64,000 nucleotides of DNA from Egaibacter sp046050465 (GTDB lineage: Bacteria; Pseudomonadota; Gammaproteobacteria; Burkholderiales; Burkholderiaceae_C), in contig JBJOPS010000019.1 in the NCBI GenBank assembly GCA_046050465.1, positions 1-64,000 of the forward strand, written 5' to 3'. The first letter of the stretch is position 1; each line of letters opens with the position of its first letter. The position numbers were made by a program, and so were the translations under genes. The notes below the pieces were generated by a model that was not told where the DNA came from, did not search any database, and worked only from the letters and a program-made list of their open reading frames with translations. Below, piece by piece: positions 8,432 through 17,017 of the stretch.

Positions 8432-8625
8432 TGCCACCTGTTTTTTTTCCGGAAAGGCGTGGGGCCATCAACAAGGCGGGTCGTTGAGTGGCAATTGTTC
8501 TGCCCGGTTCAAAGGGATACGGGGATCAATCGAAAACCAGATTGACGTAAGATCGGAGGCGTCTCTCTGAGGTGGCTGCTGTTGTTGCGTGCCATGTGTT
8601 GACGCTTCTAGACCCAAGACGGCTA

Positions 8626-8976
8626 ATGAACTGGAAAACATCAAAATTCGCATCGAGCATGCTGAGCCTTCTGCGTTCAGGTGACTCCGTCCTTGATGCC
8701 AGCCCCGATGACCGGATCGAAGATATCCGTCGTTTCATGGAGAAGTGTTTGCGTGGCGTGTCGCCCAGTGACGAGCTGGCGCATGTGCGCTCCCGGATCT
8801 TGTATGGCCGGGATGTCCAGTCGCTCTGGTACGTTCGTTCTGACGTCATGAACCTGATTGCCGCTACGCATGGTGAAACGCTGGCACGTGAGCAGTTGGT
8901 CGTGTTGACAGATATGTTCAGAGGTTTGCTGCCCAAAGGGCTGGACTCCCGTCGGGGCGACTTGTTCAGGGGATAG
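8626..8976 (+). CDS. Hypothetical protein upstream of a PilU-like ATPase
   Basis: A soluble 116-residue product starting at ATG 8626 (MNWKTSKFASSML); an in-frame GTG at 8572 would add 18 residues. No membrane segment, signal peptide or recognised motif is visible. The sequence is mostly helical with many charged residues (DDRIEDIRRFMEKCLRG and DELAHVRSRILYGRD). Its TAG is three bases before the ATG of the PilU-like ATPase, so the two are almost certainly co-transcribed and translationally coupled. I do not recognise the family. An adaptor or regulator of the ATPase is possible but is inference. The 194 bases before it hold nothing I can identify. Confidence 0.6.
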   Translation: MNWKTSKFASSMLSLLRSGDSVLDASPDDRIEDIRRFMEKCLRGVSPSDELAHVRSRILYGRDVQSLWYVRSDVMNLIAATHGETLAREQLVVLTDMFRGLLPKGLDSRRGDLFRG

Positions 8977-8979
8977 GGC

Positions 8980-10092
8980 ATGAGAATCTTGGCACTTCGG
9001 GATGCGGGGGACCTGGGGCGATATCTGAAAGCGGTTGTGGATGCCGGTGGCTCGGATTTGTTTCTGACGGTCGGTGCACCACCGTCGGGCAAGGTCGCGG
9101 GGGTCGTGCGGCCTCTGGCGTTGCCCCCACTGTTGTCCGACTCGGTTCGAGCGCTGGCGCGGCTGATTCTGACGGATGTCCAAATCCGGGATCTGGATGT
9201 GCACATGGCGTGTGATCTGGCCCTTTTCATCGAGGGGCTGGGGCGTTTTCGCGTCAACATATACATGCAGCGTGGTGAAGTGGCTATGGTGCTTCGGTAC
9301 GTTCAACCCCGTATACCGTCGCTGGAGGAGCTCAAGATGCCTTTGGTGCTGCGCCAGCTTGCGCTGCTCAAACGTGGGCTGGTGCTCGTTGTTGGAGCTG
9401 CTGCAGCTGGCAAGTCCACCACCCTGGCGTCCATGCTCGACTATCGCAACGCTCACCGGTCGGGGCACATTCTGACGATTGAGGACCCGATCGAATTCAT
9501 GCATCCGCACAAGCAGTCCTTGGTTAGTCAGCGTGAAGTGGGTGTGGATACCCGTTCATTTGACGATGCGCTACGCCACGCCATGCGCGAAGCTCCGGAT
9601 GTGATCATGATTGGTGAGCTGCGTGATTACGAGACGCTGCGGCATGCATTGCATTTCGCCGAAGCCGGCCAACTGTGCCTTTCAACCATGCGAACCAGCA
9701 ATGCCAGCCAGGCGATTGAGCGCATGTTGAGTTTTGCCCCAGACGATGCGCACAAACGCATTCTGCTTGATCTGTCCATGAACCTGCATGGTGTCGTTGC
9801 CCAGCGGCTGGTGCCTGGCGTGGGTGCCCGGCTGGTGCCGGTGTCTGAGGTGATGTTGCGCACCCCCTATATTGCCGACCTCATTAACAAGGGTCAGAGT
9901 GACCAGATTCGGCCTGTGCTGGCCAAAAGCAATGAGTTGGGTATGCAGACATTTGACCAGTCGCTGTTCAACCTCTACAGCAACGGTGAAATTACCCTCG
10001 AGCAGGCGTTGGAGAACGCGGACTCCAGAACCGACCTGTCGGTGCGCCTGCGGCTGGAGCGTGGCGAGAGCGTTTCTTCGCGTTTTGGGTAG
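8980..10092 (+). CDS. PilT/PilU-family ATPase, divergent
   Basis: A 370-residue secretion-type ATPase closest in pattern to PilU, the accessory type IV pilus retraction motor. It has an N-terminal PAS-like domain to about residue 110. Walker A is GAAAAGKST at 139-147, the Asp box LTIEDPIEFMHPH follows, and Walker B is DVIMIGELRD at 207-216. It ends with the PilU-type ELGMQTFDQSLFNLY. Two departures are notable. The P-loop has Ala where PilT/PilU normally have Thr-Gly-Ser, and the usual LHTxxA/LHANNA His motif is replaced by STMRTSNAS. No pilT or other pilus gene is adjacent. It follows a small unknown gene by three bases, with GGGGATAGGG as the ribosome site. Confidence 0.85.
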   Translation: MRILALRDAGDLGRYLKAVVDAGGSDLFLTVGAPPSGKVAGVVRPLALPPLLSDSVRALARLILTDVQIRDLDVHMACDLALFIEGLGRFRVNIYMQRGEVAMVLRYVQPRIPSLEELKMPLVLRQLALLKRGLVLVVGAAAAGKSTTLASMLDYRNAHRSGHILTIEDPIEFMHPHKQSLVSQREVGVDTRSFDDALRHAMREAPDVIMIGELRDYETLRHALHFAEAGQLCLSTMRTSNASQAIERMLSFAPDDAHKRILLDLSMNLHGVVAQRLVPGVGARLVPVSEVMLRTPYIADLINKGQSDQIRPVLAKSNELGMQTFDQSLFNLYSNGEITLEQALENADSRTDLSVRLRLERGESVSSRFG

Positions 10093-10149
10093 ATAAACAC
10101 CCGTTAACCCTTGCAAGGCGGTTATTCCGGCGATTGGTTAAGTGGCAAA

Positions 10150-11709
10150 TCAGGTGTTGCCCGACATTGTCCGCCGGTACTGCATGGCTTCGGCCACGTG
10201 GCTCACCTGGGTTGTGGCAGCACCTGCCAGGTCGGCAATGGTGCGGGCCACCTTGAGCGCACGGTGTGTGCTGCGGGCAGACCAGCCCAGTCGGGCTGCG
10301 GCGACGTTCAAAAACTTGGCTGCTGCAGTGTCCAGCAGTACATGGGTGTCAATTTCCTGGCCCTGCAGGGCGTGGTTGGCTTTGCCCTGGCGCTCAACCG
10401 CCCGTTGCCGCGCTTGAGCGCAGCGCGTCTGGATACTGTGGGTGGACTCGCCCGGTGGTGACTGCATCAAATCAGCTGCAGGCAGTGCGGGCACTTCAAT
10501 ATGCAGGTCAATACGGTCCATCAGCGGGCCGCTGAGTTTGCCCTGGTAACGCGACACCTGATCGGGCGTGCAGCGGCAGGCTTTTTGCGAGGAACCCAGA
10601 TAGCCGCAAGGACAGGGATTCATCGCGCCGATGAGCTGAAAGCGCGCCGGGAATTCCGAGCGCCGGGCGGCGCGAGAGATGGTGATGAGCCCGGTTTCCA
10701 GCGGTTCTCGCAGGGCTTCCAAAGCAGCCCTGGGAAACTCCAGAATTTCGTCAAGGAATAAAACGCCGTGGTGCGCCAGCGAAATTTCGCCCGGTCGCGG
10801 CGGCGAGCCACCACCTACCAGAGCCACCGCACTGGCCGTGTGGTGCGGGTTGCACGTGGGCCGCTGCCCCCAGCGTTCCAGCGAAAACCGCCCGCCCAGA
10901 CTGGCGATGGCGGCGCTTTGCAGGGCATCGTCCGTGCTCATGGGCGGCAGCAACCCGGCAAAACGCTGGGCCAGCATGGATTTGCCCGACCCCGGCGGCC
11001 CGACCATCAAGACGCTGTGCCCACCCGCTGCAGCGATCTCCAGTGCGCGCTTGGCGCCGGTTTGCCCTTTCACATCGGACAGATCGGCGTAATGCGCCAA
11101 GGTTATTTGGGGCGCTGCCGAAACGCGCGCCCAGCCTTCGCCGGTCTGGGTGGGGTCGTCGCCGGATGTGCCAGTAATGTTCTCGACCCCTGGCGGCAGA
11201 AACTGCCGCACCACATCCAGCAGGTGGCGGGCGCGGTATACGTGGGCGTCAGGCACCAGCGCAGCCTCGTCAGCGCTGCCCACGGGCAAAACCAGCCGGG
11301 TTACAACTTTGGAGGCGTGCAGCGCCAGCGACATGGCCAGCGCGCCACGCACCGGGCGCAACTCGCCTGACAAAGACAGCTCGCCTGCAAACTCGTGGCC
11401 AGCCAGACGCGACGCATCAATCTGCCCGCTGGCTGCCAGAATGCCCAGCGCAATGGGCAGGTCAAACCGCCCGGAGTCTTTTGGCAAATCAGCCGGCGCC
11501 AGATTCACCGTGATGCGCTTGTTGTTGGGAAACTCCAGCCCCGAGTTCTGGATGGCCGAGCGCACCCGTTCCCGGGCTTCCTTCACTTCCACATCGGCCA
11601 GACCGACCAGCGTAAAGCTGGGCAGCCCGTTGGCCAGGTGCACCTCAACCGTGACCGCCGCCGCTTCCAGGCCGAGCAGGGCCCGGCTTTGCACCAAAGA
11701 CAGGCTCAT
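10150..11709 (-). CDS. comM: YifB/ComM-family Mg-chelatase-like AAA ATPase
   Basis: A 519-residue protein with the three parts of the ComM family. First is an N-terminal ribosomal-S5-like Lon-protease-fold domain (about residues 20-140, VGLADVEVKEARERVRSAI). Second is an AAA core with Walker A GPPGSGKS at 237-244 and Walker B GVLFLDE near 315-321. Third is a C-terminal Mg-chelatase domain ending YRRTMSGNT. A Cys cluster, CPCGY followed by CRC, sits in the core. ComM is known to act as a hexameric branch-migration helicase during natural transformation. It is transcribed away from glnK and converges on the PilU-like gene. A transformation link between these two neighbours is tempting but unproven. 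Confidence 0.95.
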   Translation of the reverse strand: MSLSLVQSRALLGLEAAAVTVEVHLANGLPSFTLVGLADVEVKEARERVRSAIQNSGLEFPNNKRITVNLAPADLPKDSGRFDLPIALGILAASGQIDASRLAGHEFAGELSLSGELRPVRGALAMSLALHASKVVTRLVLPVGSADEAALVPDAHVYRARHLLDVVRQFLPPGVENITGTSGDDPTQTGEGWARVSAAPQITLAHYADLSDVKGQTGAKRALEIAAAGGHSVLMVGPPGSGKSMLAQRFAGLLPPMSTDDALQSAAIASLGGRFSLERWGQRPTCNPHHTASAVALVGGGSPPRPGEISLAHHGVLFLDEILEFPRAALEALREPLETGLITISRAARRSEFPARFQLIGAMNPCPCGYLGSSQKACRCTPDQVSRYQGKLSGPLMDRIDLHIEVPALPAADLMQSPPGESTHSIQTRCAQARQRAVERQGKANHALQGQEIDTHVLLDTAAAKFLNVAAARLGWSARSTHRALKVARTIADLAGAATTQVSHVAEAMQYRRTMSGNT

Positions 11710-11888
11710 AACGATGACTCCTCATAACAGTGCATGGCAACTGGATGGATTCAGGATGGTATGCACCATTCGCGTGAATACTGATGTTTCATACAGCTAT
11801 ATTAGCTCAAATTCCCCTCAAATCCGCCCCAAATCGGCGATTGCATGCGTACTCTGGGGGGTGCCCGAAACAAGTTTTGGCAGGCCGT

Positions 11889-11904
11889 TGGCACGGTAGT
11901 TGCT
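11889..11904 (+). promoter_or_regulatory. Sigma-54 (RpoN) -24/-12 promoter for glnK-amtB
   Basis: TGGCACGGTAGTTGCT fits the RpoN consensus TGGCAC-N5-TTGCW at every conserved position, with the GG and GC spaced correctly. It lies 82 bases before the glnK ATG in the 276-base gap after comM. A possible enhancer half-site for NtrC, TGCACCA, starts at 11762. Nitrogen-starvation control through NtrC is the expected logic for glnK-amtB. Confidence 0.85.
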
Positions 11905-11985
11905 TGCTGCTATTTGTGTTCATCCATGTTGGATGACGGTTGTGGAATCAATCACCGTCCCCCCGTTTTTGCGTCAGGAGAAACT

Positions 11986-12324
11986 ATGAAACTCGTATCG
12001 GCTGTCATCAAACCGTTCAAGCTTGACGAGGTGCGCGAAGCCCTCTCGGCTATCGGTGTTCAAGGTATTACCGTGACGGAGGTCAAGGGCTTTGGCCGTC
12101 AAAAGGGCCATACCGAGCTCTACCGCGGTGCGGAATACGTGGTTGATTTCCTGCCCAAGGTGAAGATCGAAGCCGCCGTCTCTGACGAGCTGGTGGATCG
12201 CGTGATCGAAGCCATCGAAGGTGCTGCACGCACCGGCAAGATCGGCGACGGCAAGGTTTTTGTCTACAACCTGGAACAAGTCGTGCGCATCCGCACCGGC
12301 GAAACGGGCAAGGAGGCCCTATGA
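11986..12324 (+). CDS. glnK: Nitrogen regulatory protein P-II (GlnK)
   Basis: A 112-residue PII trimer subunit. It starts at ATG 11986 behind CAGGAG; an upstream in-frame GTG/ATG extension would add a non-homologous leader. The T-loop is intact (HTELYRGAEYVVDFLPK) with the uridylylation target Tyr at residue 51, and the ATP-binding C-terminal motif GKIGDGKVFV is present. It senses ATP/ADP and 2-oxoglutarate and, when unmodified, plugs the ammonium channel. Its stop overlaps the amtB ATG by four bases, and a consensus RpoN promoter lies upstream, so the GlnK paralogue rather than GlnB is the sensible assignment. Confidence 0.95.
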   Translation: MKLVSAVIKPFKLDEVREALSAIGVQGITVTEVKGFGRQKGHTELYRGAEYVVDFLPKVKIEAAVSDELVDRVIEAIEGAARTGKIGDGKVFVYNLEQVVRIRTGETGKEAL

Positions 12325-13871
12325 AAAAGTTACTCGTATCACTCGCCCTCGGTTTGGGTCTGCTCATGGGCGGCACAACCGCGTTTGCACAGGCCGCGCC
12401 AGTTGCTGAACCCGCGGCTTCCGCCGCCATGGAAGCCAAACCGGCTGATGCGGCTCCTGCGCCCGCGCCAGCAGCTGCCGCTGCACCCGCCGCTGCTGAA
12501 GCTGCGCCCGCAGCGGCCCCTGCCGCACCAGCGCCGGTGCCCAACAAGGGCGATACCGCCTGGATGATGGTCTCCACGCTGCTGGTGATCTTGATGACGG
12601 TGCCCGGTCTGGCCCTGTTCTACGGCGGCCTGGTTCGCAGCAAGAACATGTTGTCGGTTCTGATGCAGGTCATGGTCACGTTCTCGTTGATTGTGGTGCT
12701 GTGGTTTATCTATGGTTACAGCCTGGCATTTACCGAAGGCAGTGCGTTTGTGGGCGGGTTTGATCGCCTGTTCATGAAAGGTGTCTGGGACAACGCGGCG
12801 GGCACATTTGCCAACGCAGCGACCTTCAGCAAGGGTGTGTACATCCCCGAGATCGTGTTCGCAGCGTTCCAGGCCACGTTTGCCGGTATCACCTGCGCAC
12901 TGATTGTTGGCGCATTTGCCGAGCGCATGAAGTTCTCGGCTGTGCTGATGTTCATGGTGTTGTGGTTCACCTTCAGCTATGCACCGATTGCGCACATGGT
13001 GTGGTTCTGGATGGGCCCAGATGCCTACGCCTCCAAGGAAGTGGTTGACGCCATGACCGCCAAGGCCGGCTACATCTGGCAGTCTGGCGCGCTGGACTTT
13101 GCTGGCGGCACCGTGGTGCACATCAACGCGGCCGTTGCCGGTCTGGTCGGTGCCTTCATGGTTGGCAAGCGTATCGGTTACGGCAAGGAAGCCATGGCAC
13201 CTCACAGCCTGACGCTGACCATGGTTGGCGCCTCCTTGCTGTGGGTGGGCTGGTTCGGTTTCAATGCCGGTTCTGCTCTGGAGGCCAACGGCTTTGCGGC
13301 TTTGGCGTTTATCAACACCTTTGGTGCAACGGCTGCTGCCGTGCTGGCCTGGTGTGTTGGTGAAGCGCTGATGCGCGGCAAGGCTTCCATGCTGGGTGCG
13401 GCATCCGGTGCGGTGGCGGGTCTGGTGGCCATCACGCCTGCAGCCGGCAACGTCGGTATCGGTGGCGCGCTGATCATTGGCTTTGTGGCCAGCTTCGCCT
13501 GCCTGTGGGGCGTGAATGGTCTGAAGAAAATGCTGGGTGCAGATGACTCACTGGATGTGTTCGGCGTGCACGGCATTGGCGGTATCGTCGGCGCCCTGTT
13601 GACCGGCGTGTTCAACGCACCTTCACTGGGTGGCCCTGGCTACGTGGCCGACTGGGTGACAGCCGGCATGGTGACGGCTGCTGACTACTCCATCGCAGGT
13701 CAGGTCTGGATTCAGGCCAAGGCTGTGCTGACGACCATCGTCTGGTCGGGCGTAGTGTCTGTGGTGGCATTCAAACTGGTTGATCTGGTGATCGGTCTGC
13801 GCGTGACGGAAGAAGAAGAGCGCGAAGGTCTGGACATCAGCGCGCACGGCGAAACCGCCTACAACCGCTAA
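12321..13871 (+). CDS. amtB: Ammonium transporter AmtB
   Basis: A 516-residue inner-membrane channel. A cleavable signal peptide (MKKLLVSLALGLGLLMGGTT, cut after AFA) is followed by an unusually long Ala/Pro-rich periplasmic stretch to about residue 75. Eleven membrane helices follow. Family signatures include DFAGGTVVHINAAVAGLVGA, with a pore-lining His, and DVFGVHGIGGIVGALLTG, with the second His. The product conducts ammonium or ammonia and is gated by the GlnK T-loop. It overlaps glnK by four bases (ATGA) and is followed by a strong terminator at 13924. Confidence 0.96.
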   Translation: MKKLLVSLALGLGLLMGGTTAFAQAAPVAEPAASAAMEAKPADAAPAPAPAAAAAPAAAEAAPAAAPAAPAPVPNKGDTAWMMVSTLLVILMTVPGLALFYGGLVRSKNMLSVLMQVMVTFSLIVVLWFIYGYSLAFTEGSAFVGGFDRLFMKGVWDNAAGTFANAATFSKGVYIPEIVFAAFQATFAGITCALIVGAFAERMKFSAVLMFMVLWFTFSYAPIAHMVWFWMGPDAYASKEVVDAMTAKAGYIWQSGALDFAGGTVVHINAAVAGLVGAFMVGKRIGYGKEAMAPHSLTLTMVGASLLWVGWFGFNAGSALEANGFAALAFINTFGATAAAVLAWCVGEALMRGKASMLGAASGAVAGLVAITPAAGNVGIGGALIIGFVASFACLWGVNGLKKMLGADDSLDVFGVHGIGGIVGALLTGVFNAPSLGGPGYVADWVTAGMVTAADYSIAGQVWIQAKAVLTTIVWSGVVSVVAFKLVDLVIGLRVTEEEEREGLDISAHGETAYNR

Positions 13872-13923
13872 GACAACCAGTACGGTTCTCGCTGCTTGTT
13901 CCGCCAGGCTGTCTGGTGCAGAG

Positions 13924-13956
13924 TCCGCAACAGCTTCGGCTGCTGCGGATTTTTTT
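13924..13956 (+). terminator. Rho-independent terminator of glnK-amtB
   Basis: An 11-base stem TCCGCAACAGC / GCTGCTGCGGA, with one G-U pair, is closed by a stable TTCG tetraloop and followed by seven T residues. It sits 53 bases after the amtB stop. Confidence 0.93.
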
Positions 13957-14021
13957 GCCCGTCATTTTTCGGCAACGGGCACAGGCACCATGCACAATGC
14001 AACCCTGGAGAGAATACCGGC

Positions 14022-14888
14022 ATGACCCAACCCATCATTCTGACCTGCGAGTCATTTCGCTGCGAGATCAAGCCCGAACTGGGTGGTTGCATTTCGGGCC
14101 TGTGGCTGCAGGATATCCCTGTATTGCGTTCGACCCCGGCGCAGTCGCTGATCACTGTGCGCCAATCCGGTAGTTTCCCGCTGGTGCCTTTTTCCAACCG
14201 GATTGGCCACGCCAGCCTGCAGTGGGACGGCACCCGCCACCCGCTGGTTAAAAACTTCCTGCCTGAACCGCACGCCATCCACGGGGTCGGCTGGCAACGG
14301 CCCTGGGCCGTGCTGGAGGCCAATGACCATTTTGCGATGCTGTCGTTTGAGCACCAGCCCGATGCCAGCTGGCCATTTGCGTTTGATGCCTCGCAGGCCT
14401 TGCGGTTGACGCCTCATGCGCTGGAGCTCACGCTGAGCGTCACCAACCAGTCGGCCCATCCTGCGCCTGTGGGTCTGGGCTGGCACCCATACTTCGTCAA
14501 GCGCACCCGCAGCCACATCGGGTTTGAGGCCACGGGCCGCTGGGAGATGAGTGGCGAGAAGCTGCCTACCCATCGTGCAGCGTCCAGCGGGCTGGATACC
14601 GGTTGCGCCTTGCTGGATGTGGACCACTGCTTTGACGGCTGGAGCGGCGTGCTGCATTTGCGTGACGAGCTGCTGCACACCCGCGTCACCTCCAGCCTGA
14701 GCCGTCTGGTGGTGTTCACCAACAACACGCGGGACTTCGTGGCGGTCGAACCCGTGAGTCACATCAACAATGCCATCAACATGGCAGCAGCCAGCCCCGA
14801 ATCGGCAACGGATCTGGGTGTACAAATCCTGCAACCGGGCGAGTCCATGACCGCCCGGATGACCATTGAAGTGACGACAGCGACATGA
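14022..14888 (+). CDS. Aldose 1-epimerase family protein
   Basis: A 288-residue galactose-mutarotase-like protein. ATG 14022 follows CTGGAGAG. Family residues are visible: Arg in FSNRIGHASL, His in HAIHGVGWQRPW, His in GLGWHPYF, and the catalytic-base Glu in VAVEPVSHINNA. The enzyme interconverts alpha and beta anomers of aldoses in the cytosol. Its stop overlaps the start of an SMP-30 lactonase by four bases. An epimerase plus sugar lactonase pair points to oxidative catabolism of a hexose or pentose, but no dehydrogenase, dehydratase or transporter is present here to name the sugar. Confidence 0.85.
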   Translation: MTQPIILTCESFRCEIKPELGGCISGLWLQDIPVLRSTPAQSLITVRQSGSFPLVPFSNRIGHASLQWDGTRHPLVKNFLPEPHAIHGVGWQRPWAVLEANDHFAMLSFEHQPDASWPFAFDASQALRLTPHALELTLSVTNQSAHPAPVGLGWHPYFVKRTRSHIGFEATGRWEMSGEKLPTHRAASSGLDTGCALLDVDHCFDGWSGVLHLRDELLHTRVTSSLSRLVVFTNNTRDFVAVEPVSHINNAINMAAASPESATDLGVQILQPGESMTARMTIEVTTAT

Positions 14889-15832
14889 CTCTGACTACCC
14901 TCAACGCCAACTGGCAAGCCGTGTCGCCCGAGCCCAGCGCTTTGGGCGAGTCCCCGTTCTGGCATCCACAAGAGCAAATGCTGTACTGGGTGGATATTGC
15001 GGGCCGGAAGATCCTGCGCGCCAATGTCTTCATGGGCACGGTGCAAAGCTGGCCGATGCCGATGGAGCCGGGCTGCATTGCCCCGGCGGCCAGCGGCGGC
15101 CTGGTGATTGCACTGCGCGACGGTGTTTACCGTGCCCGTGAATGGGGCGGCCTCTTGACGCTGATCCAGCGCTTTGACCACGACACCACCACCACGCGGT
15201 TCAACGACGGCAAGGCCGACCCGGTGGGGCGCTTTTGGGCCGGCACCATGTTTGAGCCGCGCACGGTGCCCAGCGCCGAACTGTTCTCGCTGGACTGTCG
15301 CGGTGGTAAAGCGCCCGTGGTGGAGCGCAAGGCAGGCAATGCCATCATCGCCAACGGGCTGGCCTGGTCGCCCGACGCCAAAACGGTGTACTGGACCGAT
15401 ACGCCCAACCACGTCATTCGCGCCTGGGACTGGGACGCTGCCAGCAACGCGATGACGAATGGGCGCGTGTTCCACCAGTTCCCGATGAAACCGGATGGCT
15501 GGACATACGGCACGGCTGGCGACACGGCTGGATATGGTGGCCGTCCGGATGGTGCGGCGGTAGATGTGCAAGGCAACTACTACGTGGCCATGTTCGAAGG
15601 CAAACGCATCCTCAAGCTCTCACCCGCTGGCGAGTTGCTGGCCGAAATTCCTACACCCGCCCAGTGCCCCACGATGCCGTGTTTTGGCGGTGACGACGGG
15701 CAAACGCTGTACGTCACCACAGCCAGCTACAACCGCTGCGCCACCGAACTGGCGGACATGCCCCAGAGCGGCTGTGTGTTCTCGATGCGGCTGGATGTGC
15801 CCGGGTTGCCGGCCAATTTCTTCAGCGACTGA
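14885..15832 (+). CDS. SMP-30/gluconolactonase family sugar lactonase
   Basis: A 315-residue six-bladed beta-propeller of the SMP-30/Gnl family. Metal-binding and active-site motifs are in place: a Glu in the first blade (GESPFWHPQEQMLYWVDI), Asn-Asp in FNDGKADPVGRFWAGTM, Asn in IIANGLAWSPDAKTVYWTD, and Asp in RPDGAAVDVQGNYY. These proteins hydrolyse sugar lactones such as glucono-, arabino- or galactonolactone using a divalent metal. The ATG overlaps the upstream epimerase stop (ATGA). The precise sugar is not determinable. glcE follows after 60 bases and probably belongs to a separate function. Confidence 0.88.
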   Translation: MTLTTLNANWQAVSPEPSALGESPFWHPQEQMLYWVDIAGRKILRANVFMGTVQSWPMPMEPGCIAPAASGGLVIALRDGVYRAREWGGLLTLIQRFDHDTTTTRFNDGKADPVGRFWAGTMFEPRTVPSAELFSLDCRGGKAPVVERKAGNAIIANGLAWSPDAKTVYWTDTPNHVIRAWDWDAASNAMTNGRVFHQFPMKPDGWTYGTAGDTAGYGGRPDGAAVDVQGNYYVAMFEGKRILKLSPAGELLAEIPTPAQCPTMPCFGGDDGQTLYVTTASYNRCATELADMPQSGCVFSMRLDVPGLPANFFSD

Positions 15833-15892
15833 TCATTTTTCGAACACATCCGTTTCAAAAAATTCAAACCAGAGTTTGCACCCACCACTACC

Positions 15893-17017
15893 ATGCAGCC
15901 CATGGATTCAGCGCTCACCCAACTCATTGACCGCATTCGGGCTGCTGCTGCCATAGCCCAGCCGCTGCGCATTCGTGGCGGTGGTAGCAAGGACTTTTAC
16001 GGCCAGACGCTGCAAGGTGACGTGCTGGACACCCGCGCTCTGCAAGGCATTGTGAGTTACGAGCCCAGCGAACTGGTGGTCACCGTACGTGCTGGTACAC
16101 CGTTGACTGAGCTGGAATCGGCACTGGTCGCACAAGGCCAGTACCTGCCGTTTGAACCCCCGCATTTCGCCACGGATGCGGGCGATGTGGCCACCGTCGG
16201 CGGCATGGTCGCCGCTGGTCTGGGCGGCCCGGCCCGTGCGGCTGTAGGCAATGTGCGCGACTACGTGCTGGGCGTGCAGATCATCAACGGCAAGGGAGAA
16301 CTGCTCACCTTCGGCGGGCAGGTAATGAAAAACGTGGCGGGTTACGACGTGTCGCGCCTCATGGCGGGGGCCATGGGCACCCTGGGCGTGATTGCCGAGG
16401 TCTCGCTCAAGGTGCTGCCGGTGGCTGTTGCCGAGGCCACGCTGCTGTTTCATCTGGACGAGGCCAGCGCGATCAAACGGCTCAATGCCTGGGCAGGCAA
16501 GCCGCTGCCAGTCAATGCCAGCTGCTGGGTGAATGACAAAACCGGTGGCAGTGACAACCCCAGCCTGTACGTGCGCCTGCGTGGCGCCAAAGCGGCTGTG
16601 GAGGCCGCCTGCCAGACCATGGGCGGCGAGCGCAAAGACGCGGCTGCGGTGGCGGCTGACTGGAATGCCCTGCGCGAGCAAACCCTGCCGTTTTTTGCCC
16701 GCCAGAGCGACGAATGCCTGTGGCGCCTGAGTGTGCCGGACACCACCGCGCCACTGGACGTGGGCGACACGCTGATCGAATGGGGAGGCGCCCAGCGCTG
16801 GGCCAAGGCCCCGGCCAGTGACGCCACGCGGCTGCGGGCTGCCGCTGATCGGGCAGGTGGAATTGCTACATTATTTATAGCTACTCACGCATATTCAATG
16901 CGGGCTGAGACCATATTTCACCCCCTAAAAGCACCCCTGGACCGCATCCATCGCGATTTGAAACGCCAGTTCGACCCGGCCAACATCTTCAACCGTGGGC
17001 GCCTCTATGCAGACTAA
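15893..17017 (+). CDS. glcE: Glycolate oxidase FAD-binding subunit GlcE
   Basis: A 374-residue FAD-linked oxidase subunit. The PCMH-type FAD domain covers about residues 20-180 (LRIRGGGSKDFYG, GDVATVGGMVAAGLGGPARA, GQVMKNVAGYDVSRLMAG), and it ends in the GlcE signature FDPANIFNRGRLY. With GlcD and GlcF it oxidises glycolate to glyoxylate at the membrane. Near the C terminus a dispersed repeat is read in frame (IATLFIATHAYSMRAET) just before FHPLKAPLDRIHR. glcF follows with an 11-base overlap. The usual upstream partner glcD is not here; a sugar lactonase occupies that place. The alternative start MDSALTQL is three codons downstream. Confidence 0.93.
   Translation: MQPMDSALTQLIDRIRAAAAIAQPLRIRGGGSKDFYGQTLQGDVLDTRALQGIVSYEPSELVVTVRAGTPLTELESALVAQGQYLPFEPPHFATDAGDVATVGGMVAAGLGGPARAAVGNVRDYVLGVQIINGKGELLTFGGQVMKNVAGYDVSRLMAGAMGTLGVIAEVSLKVLPVAVAEATLLFHLDEASAIKRLNAWAGKPLPVNASCWVNDKTGGSDNPSLYVRLRGAKAAVEAACQTMGGERKDAAAVAADWNALREQTLPFFARQSDECLWRLSVPDTTAPLDVGDTLIEWGGAQRWAKAPASDATRLRAAADRAGGIATLFIATHAYSMRAETIFHPLKAPLDRIHRDLKRQFDPANIFNRGRLYAD
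16863..16916 (+). repeat. Dispersed ~55-bp repeat, copy C, in frame in glcE
   Basis: TTGCTACATTATTTATAGCT, ACTCACGCATATTCAATG, CGGGCTGAGACC. It lies in the sense orientation and is read as IATLFIATHAYSMRAET, the same frame as the copy in metH. The palindromic left half is weaker here. Confidence 0.83.

Noticed and set aside
11784..11815. A possible further repeat copy (ACAGCTATATTAGCTCAAAT)
   Set aside because: Only the AGCT-containing core resembles the family; the CTCACGCATATTC and GGGCT-AGGCC parts are missing.
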